In this document: one piece after another, positions 61,731 to 64,000 of the stretch
How the letters are laid out: each line of letters starts with the position of its first letter
Numbering within the stretch: position 1 is the first letter of the stretch
Origin: Hofstenia miamia
Lineage: Eukaryota; Xenacoelomorpha; Acoela
Reading direction: 5' to 3'
Length of the DNA stretch: 64,000 nt
NCBI GenBank assembly: GCA_004352715.1
Contig: SCFE01000074.1
Location: 1,644,950-1,708,949, forward strand
Translations under genes and position numbers: made by a program
The notes under the pieces: model-generated
The model's input: only the letters and a program-made list of their open reading frames with translations
What the model was told of the DNA's origin: nothing
The model's database searches: none

Positions 61731-63946
61731 AAACTTAATGAGCAAAATTGAGAAATGCTGAAGATTAATATTAGGAATATTTGCTAGGAAAAGGCAAGGT
61801 ATATAAGACAATGGTAGGAAGATATAACGAGATCAAAATTGAATATAACAAGCATGACAAACGGTCAAATATTAAGTGCCTTCCACACGTTTACAGGCTA
61901 AAGCAGGAATCAGTTTCTTCAATAGTGATTCTACTAACAATGGACATGTTGATTAGCGTAACTTCATCATTTGTTCCACGTTTGGAAATCGCGTAAGTAC
62001 TATGCTGAAAATTACAGTTAAATATTAAACAGTGATGTTGGAAAATAACAATAATGATAAAGATTTCTGTTAAATAATATTTTTCACAGACCCTCCTTAT
62101 ATTTTACTGGAAAAATAAATATAACCGTTGTGAAACTTGTAATAAATGTACGCATAGCTACTTATATCAAATCATTGCGTGAATGAATTTAAGATAAGAC
62201 AATACCTATATCCTCTAAATGTTTTTCCTTAACCTTTGACAGCCTCCACCTTCCCTTACGTCTTTATGCATGAAATGCTCCACCTGGGCTTGGGTTGTTT
62301 ATCTACAGAAAAAATAGAAACGATCAACTACTTCTCTCCTCTTATACATAAATCTTGATTATTTGATCTTAGTCTTGAGAAACATTTAGTGAATTTCAAA
62401 AATCAGAATATTTATGAAAACATTGATATTTTCTACTACTTTAGACAGTGGCGTACCCAGGGGGGCATGGTGGAATGTCCCCCCGTCAGGTTTCAAAATT
62501 TAATATTAACTTTATAAATCAAAAAATTTTCGTAAAAAATTGAAAAATTTAAAATCTAGGATCGTGAAATGAATTTTTTAGGGTCTATTCTCTCAATATT
62601 TTCAAAAATTTTCGCATTAGGGAATAACAATGATGTCCCTCCTTCAGAAAATCCTGGGTACGCTTCTGACTTCAGACTCAGAAATGCATTTTAAAAACAT
62701 TCACAAACATCCCAAGCTTTCTAATAGGCTTGGATATTGTTGATAGTGTGGACAAAGTTGATTATGTTTTTAGGACACTAACCAATTTCAGGTTAAACAC
62801 TATGTCATTATCATTAATATCATGGGTCAATTAGTACTTACAAAAGTTTTGAATTTCACTTCCAACTCGCAGTATTATATCAAATTGCAGTAAGTTACTT
62901 TGCAAAATCAAATTTAATTTGATCTTCTGGGTTAAATTTAATGAAGTGAAATAATTATAATAATAATTGTGAAGAACTAAAATGACTAAAAATGGAAAAA
63001 AACGGTAAACATTGTTTGATTTCATAAATATTTTCATTCGAACTTTGTTCTTCTCTATTTCCTTCCCTTCGAATTGCTAGAGAAAGGAACAACATAGAAG
63101 GGACATTTCATCGTAATCAAGTTCATTAAATAAAAGTAGTGCAAAAGCTCCACCCCTACATCCCCCTTGTAGCTGTCAAAATATTCAAGAAATGGGCCCT
63201 AAAATGCTGTCGCTGCATTTGTTATTAACATTTTATAATTTTTCACAAAATATATTTGTTGTAATTAAAAACAATGTCAAAAACCAAGTGGAGGACACTC
63301 CACCCTGTCGCTCTGCCTGCCCCACTAATTCGAAGTATTGATTTCTTGCTTAAAAATTAGCTTGTTGAGCAGTTGAGGTTCCAACTATGCACCTTGTCAC
63401 CACATGTGTCGATTTACTTCTGGATGTCAGATATGACAATATCGAGCTGCTATTCGAGATCACACAAACGCCGTTTTAATTTAGTTCAAAGATTATATTT
63501 TTATACAATAACAACTTAATAGAAGCTGTAGCATTTAACTTCATATCATATTCTGTGTATTAATTGGGCTAATTTACTGCTAAATTGAGATGATGGGCTG
63601 CAAATACAAACTCTTCTTTAATTGACTATCATTTACTTGTATGCATTAGGCATATACGACAGCATCTTCGCTGCCTAAATTTTGTCATAAAGTATTCTTT
63701 AATTCACAATTCGAAGTTGAATGAACTTGAGCGTGACTTTTTTCATTTTAGGATTTTGAACTTTTTTTATCGAAAGCATGCAAAGAAGAGGGCAAAGTAT
63801 CTGTACAATCAAGTGGTTTTTGAACGCAAAAATTTCTTCGCAGTAATGTATGCAAAAGTTACTGATCAAATTCATCAAAATATTCTGTTCAAAGAAAAAG
63901 TGAGGGCAACTCCAGTGGTTCTTCTTGTCCGCTTTATTTCACGCAA
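38388..63946 (+). CDS. DCST1/2: DCST1/DCST2-like multi-pass membrane protein (DC-STAMP domain), partial, >25 kb
   Basis: Candidate exons: 38388-38680, 47353-47433, 49165-49236, 49935-50080, 51744-51928, 53606-53805, 58686-58933, 61788-61992 and 63752-63946. Most junctions agree in phase. The C-terminal half matches the DC-STAMP-like domain: ENHYITASFQHMD, LPLRKHEKK, a lone membrane segment, KCLPHVYRL and AKKRAKYLYNQVVFERK. The N-terminus has a Lys-rich tail, two membrane helices and SIFFTPYTLAR. The 47-49 kb exons fit the GP..N....SL.C region. DCST proteins are animal multi-pass membrane proteins required for sperm-egg interaction in insects and vertebrates; DCST1 also has a RING-type end. 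That end would lie beyond the window. Two connections are missing: between exons 1 and 2, and between 51928 and 53606. DCST1 versus DCST2 cannot be decided. Confidence 0.8.
39640..41700 (-). mobile_element. Jockey-like non-LTR copy in DCST-like intron, antisense
   Basis: On the minus strand an endonuclease remnant (LNSQNLSIKNFAYREFISS, with VLFGYWNLNYFN at the usual GDxN site) runs from 41659. The linker and RT follow: LNFIFNECIKFNYFPDNLKL, AQIIPIFKKNDPSIATNYR, MQFGFCKNFSTTDALFNATE and CLDLSNAFDLTNH. The catalytic YADD block was not seen. The last part (39905-39717) matches the post-RT region. Stops and frameshifts are common. Confidence 0.75.
41836..43689 (+). mobile_element. hAT element (18-bp TIR, 8-bp TSD) with internal 738-bp duplication
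   Basis: Both ends carry CAGAGATGGAATCGGATC in inverted orientation, and both flanks are the identical 8-mer ATTAGTTT, diagnostic of hAT transposition. Subterminal regions are packed with GGATCCG/CGGATC repeats. A remnant BED-type finger (KWTYTFEIVHANQLICKLCN) begins at about 42047 with its first Cys pair intact but no downstream His pair. The central 738 bp is present twice in tandem. No full transposase remains, so it is non-autonomous. Confidence 0.9.
42075..43550 (+). repeat. Two tandem 738-bp copies inside the hAT element
   Basis: 42075-42812 and 42813-43550 appear identical by eye, including a 91-codon open frame in each (42465-42740 and 43203-43478). That frame has hydrophobic, Cys-containing text without a recognised domain. 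It may be a true recent duplication or an assembly artefact. Confidence 0.85.
44166..45096 (+). mobile_element. Jockey-like fragment (linker and RT N-terminus)
   Basis: Linker text HRVSNWDFANNLLNRNKYSA and NCIENENGERLAKSIGIANT leads, after frame changes, to KFSFRYVTKHGIVKSIAKLN and TKKSCGSFEIPNWYIKEFAP. Near 44900-45050 come FGFRKYHSTSDSLLYATENL and CLDISKAFDSINPNILLKKL. It stops at a (TA)n and single N (45097). Confidence 0.75.
45098..45791 (+). repeat. 694-bp segment duplicated at 46492-47185
   Basis: It is nearly identical to 46492-47185 (one difference seen: TGCATTCGCAA against TGCATTTGCAA). This copy is bounded by single Ns at 45097 and 45792 and sits where a retroelement should continue, which suggests misplacement during gap filling. 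An ACAGTGAAAGCTCTCTAA motif inside (about 45369) resembles a pogo/Tigger-type terminus. Confidence 0.85.
46492..47185 (+). repeat. Second copy of the 694-bp duplicated segment
   Basis: This copy runs without Ns into flanking sequence and ends 167 bases before the DCST-like exon at 47353, so it is probably the genuine location. Confidence 0.8.
47353..47433 (+). CDS. DCST1/2: DCST-like exon (GP..N region)
   Basis: Acceptor TACTGCTTAG and donor GTAAGT bracket PFRNVWNNNIELVESLLCNS with EQMFEN. The first two bases GT would complete a Gly codon with the preceding exon, matching the conserved GP..N......SL.C..eq pattern of DCST proteins. Confidence 0.75.
49165..49236 (+). CDS. DCST1/2: DCST-like exon (post-Cys helix)
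   Basis: Acceptor TTTTTGTAG, donor GTGTTG. NILAKHQHEVQVEVAEPMYN joins in phase to the preceding exon, giving a continuous helical segment with the conserved P. Confidence 0.7.
49935..50080 (+). CDS. DCST1/2: DCST-like exon (charged helix, Cys cluster)
   Basis: It encodes MKNDFKKMKWVKEAKEKFDQ, then KIQCAKAEK and NQCNQCKSE before donor GTAAGC. The start is the acceptor that restores phase with the exon at 49165-49236, though its pyrimidine tract is poor; an alternative acceptor AG at 49901-49902 would change phase. The four cysteines fit the extracellular Cys-rich part of DCST proteins. Confidence 0.65.
50507..50749. other. Assembly gap (243 N) inside a (TA)n tract
   Basis: Unknown bases flanked on both sides by TA repeats. 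Three more such gaps lie at 53203-53346, 59179-59322 and 61409-61692, all in or next to (TA)n. Confidence 0.99.
51240..51410 (+). mobile_element. 3' end of a non-LTR retrotransposon
   Basis: The frame reads RRGNAIPPDNLRTITSHKEF and KRRLQTFLFH, the usual (W)N.LP.......sl..Fk.rL..fl terminus of non-LTR ORF2 proteins. It is followed by an A-rich end with ATAAAATTTAAATGAAGTAAATTAAAATAAA-type sequence (shown only in part here). Upstream coding is absent. Confidence 0.55.
51744..51928 (+). CDS. DCST1/2: Candidate DCST-like exon
   Basis: Acceptor GATTTTCAG and donor GTAAGG bracket the only long open frame. It opens in phase 0, as required by the preceding exon, with YSGFNCQTGVSAIKATYHKL, and later has FDPQKFTQLAAHYF. 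Similarity to DCST proteins is weak in this variable region, and the phase does not connect directly to 53606, so another exon must intervene. Confidence 0.45.
52733..53123. mobile_element. Cluster of nested inverted repeats (MITE-like)
   Basis: The motif AGTTGTAAGTGTGTACGC recurs at about 52733, 53065 (inverted) and 53104. Outer arms at 52787-52821 and 53083-53122 are inverted copies (GGACACTTACAACGTTGCGC against its counterpart with TGAGC). A second pair is 52733-52761 with 53036-53068. This suggests one MITE inserted in or beside another of the same family. Confidence 0.6.
53203..53346. other. Assembly gap (144 N) inside a (TA)n tract
   Basis: It lies between two candidate DCST-like exons whose phases do not match, so a missing exon could be here. 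Confidence 0.99.
53606..53805 (+). CDS. DCST1/2: DCST-like exon (membrane segment and YIT motif)
   Basis: Acceptor ATTATTTCAG, donor GTATGA, phase 2 at its end. It carries a hydrophobic LDKALIAGAVLLTSLKAL, then KYIGDIEYENHYITASFQHM with a following DILRQVQN. This is the conserved y...i.fdN.YIT..F..iD..R block of DCST proteins. Confidence 0.85.
54053..54412. mobile_element. hAT-like MITE with CAGTTGGAATCGG ends
   Basis: CAGTTGGAATCGG at the left end is inverted at the right (CCGATTCCAACTG). The interior is full of TTTCGG and TTCGGGTA repeats near both ends. At 360 bp it has no coding content. Flanking 8-mers match at only four positions, so any target duplication has decayed. Confidence 0.75.
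54480..56500. other. DCST-like intron, AT-rich, no exon identified
   Basis: A minus-strand coding-like patch (55337-55152; HRSAFTNRCFNHIWKQVLVY) and clustered TCTCTTGA/TCAAGAG motifs at 55570-55740 suggest old DNA transposons, but neither can be classified. Confidence 0.4.
56500..57540 (+). pseudogene. Heavily decayed Jockey-like copy
   Basis: It begins at the catalytic region (NVIQYVDEKMLFC, with DD changed to DE). Frame-shifted matches follow to LTKTQFCIIKSKT, QIDEVDNFKYLGITFH and SIVLSHFYYGNVIYAD, with a tail like FYNHLPREL. The order parallels 34200-35120. A single N at 57508 lies in a TA tract. Confidence 0.65.
58041..58322 (-). mobile_element. Solo LTR, second copy, 4-bp target duplication ATAT
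   Basis: In minus orientation it starts TGTAGCATC and ends GATTCTACA, with the same internal blocks as 5148-5428 (GCCAGCTCACGCGC, TTGTATATAAGACAC, a TTTCGTGTTTACTAGTGACT-like segment). Both flanks are ATAT. The two copies differ at many positions, so the insertions are independent. Confidence 0.85.
58686..58933 (+). CDS. DCST1/2: DCST-like exon (LPL..E block and membrane segment)
   Basis: Acceptor CTTGTTTAG, donor GTGAGC. It joins in phase to 53606-53805, giving TYVLPLRKHEKKSYFFLMSP, followed by FEKKKLKNSITMYIVKLILV and a DRRVSDLMDNIAQ helix. It matches the TLLPL...E..... and membrane-flanking region of the DC-STAMP-like domain. Confidence 0.85.
59179..59322. other. Assembly gap (144 N) next to a (TA)n tract
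   Basis: Runs of N between unique sequence and TA repeats. Confidence 0.99.
59355..59741. mobile_element. hAT-like MITE inserted in a (TA)n tract
   Basis: Left end CATAGATGGACACGGGTG and right end, inverted, TAAAGATGGTTGCGG then ATGGGTG are related to each other and to the CAGAGATGG ends of 41836-43689. Many CCGCACC/GCACCCGC repeats crowd both subterminal regions. TA repeats flank both sides, so an 8-bp duplication of TATATATA would be invisible. Confidence 0.65.
59753..60330 (-). mobile_element. Tc1-like transposon 3' part with transposase C-terminus
   Basis: A Tc1-type terminus (CAGTACTGGTCAAAAGTTTG, 59757 on) follows TA repeats. On the minus strand the transposase reads MMIWGAITANRRAGLHFVP, the second catalytic Asp in QQDGAPCH, and NSPDLNVIENCW with the catalytic Glu. 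The C-terminus continues after a frameshift near 59970 with DYCKKLVESMSNRIAS and stops at 59886. The DNA-binding half and the first Asp are missing. Spacing from the second Asp to Glu is 35 residues. Confidence 0.85.
61270..61380. mobile_element. Terminal fragment of another GGATATCC-repeat DNA transposon
   Basis: It is dense in TTTTACCGGATA, GGATATCCG and CCGGATTCCGG motifs and ends in CCGGCATATCCCTA beside a TA tract, like the subterminal regions of hAT-type MITEs. The other end is probably in the adjacent 284-N gap. Confidence 0.45.
61409..61692. other. Assembly gap (284 N) inside a (TA)n tract
   Basis: Flanked on both sides by TA repeats; it lies 95 bases before a DCST-like exon. Confidence 0.99.
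61788..61992 (+). CDS. DCST1/2: DCST-like exon (KCLP block, last membrane segment)
   Basis: Acceptor TTTGCTAG and donor GTAAGT; it joins in phase to the exons on both sides. KGKVYKTMVGRYNEI is followed by NIKCLPHVYRLKQESVSSIV and a hydrophobic stretch to FVPRLEIA. It matches the C.P.p......y..i..l block of the DC-STAMP-like domain. Confidence 0.85.
62446..62668. mobile_element. hAT MITE with CAGTGGCGTACCCAGG-type ends
   Basis: Left end CAGTGGCGTACCCAGG, right end inverted CAGAAGCGTACCCAGG. Flanking 8-mers ACTTTAGA and ACTTCAGA match at seven of eight positions. This terminus type is common among animal hAT MITEs. 223 bp, no coding content. Confidence 0.85.
63752..63946 (+). CDS. DCST1/2: DCST-like exon (cytosolic RA..R..YLYN block)
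   Basis: Acceptor TTCATTTTAG, donor GTAAGA, phase 2 at its end. FFYRKHAKKRAKYLYNQVVF and ERKNFF match the conserved yyP.RakeRi.yLYN.il.kR of DCST proteins. A zinc-binding C-terminus would be expected in later exons outside the window. Confidence 0.85.
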
Positions 63947-63975
63947 GTAAGAATACCTCCATAATAACTTCCGAA

Positions 63976-64000
63976 ATATATATATATATATATATATATA
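63976..64000. repeat. (TA)n microsatellite at the window edge
   Basis: Perfect TA repeats continue to the last base. Comparable tracts lie at 21505-21534, 22191-22224, 33147-33187, 53347-53381, 59089-59118 and 61693-61725. Confidence 0.95.

Noticed and set aside
1-64000. tRNA, rRNA or snRNA genes
   Set aside because: I looked for tRNA B-box-like GGTTCGAATCC and other conserved cores and found none in a plausible setting.

Overview
This window is AT-rich animal nuclear DNA, not bacterial or viral. The reasons are spliced genes with GT-AG introns, two genes typical of animals (a VAMP7 SNARE and a DC-STAMP/DCST-type membrane protein), several classes of metazoan transposon, long (TA)n tracts, and scaffold gaps inside those tracts. 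The species cannot be named from the sequence; an AT-rich invertebrate fits best.

Layout. 1-7.2 kb is a nest of mobile elements: a DNA transposon with ~250 bp inverted repeats and a decayed ORF of an uncharacterised transposase-like family, a non-LTR retrotransposon inside it, a second non-LTR copy beside it split by a solo LTR, then another broken non-LTR element. 7.5-8.2 kb holds a broken hAT-type (DUF4371) ORF. A small three-exon gene with two 40-nt introns lies on the minus strand at 9.9-10.3 kb. 12.4-17.7 kb is a transposon graveyard: a Jockey-like element, mariner, two Penelope-like GIY-YIG/RT remnants, and a non-LTR 3' end. Two exons of an unrecognised acidic, Pro/Ser-rich gene lie at 18.4-19.1 kb, and a weak serpin-like remnant at 21.9-22.6 kb.

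22.9-28.9 kb is a complete four-coding-exon VAMP7 gene (219 aa). Its third intron begins with 35 tandem 45-bp copies of its own exon/5'-splice-site junction; this is the most unusual structure in the window. 30-38.1 kb holds several Jockey-like and one more divergent non-LTR element, partly joined by single-N assembly seams. From 38.4 kb to beyond the right edge runs a plus-strand DCST1/2-like gene of at least 25 kb. Nine candidate exons are visible. Its introns are packed with hAT elements and MITEs, Jockey fragments, a solo LTR, a Tc1 transposase remnant, TA microsatellites and four N gaps. At least two of its exons could not be found.

The cellular genes do not form one pathway: VAMP7 acts in endolysosomal and secretory membrane fusion, and DCST proteins are multi-pass membrane proteins linked in other animals to gamete interaction and ubiquitin-dependent signalling. 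Nearly all other content is mobile DNA.
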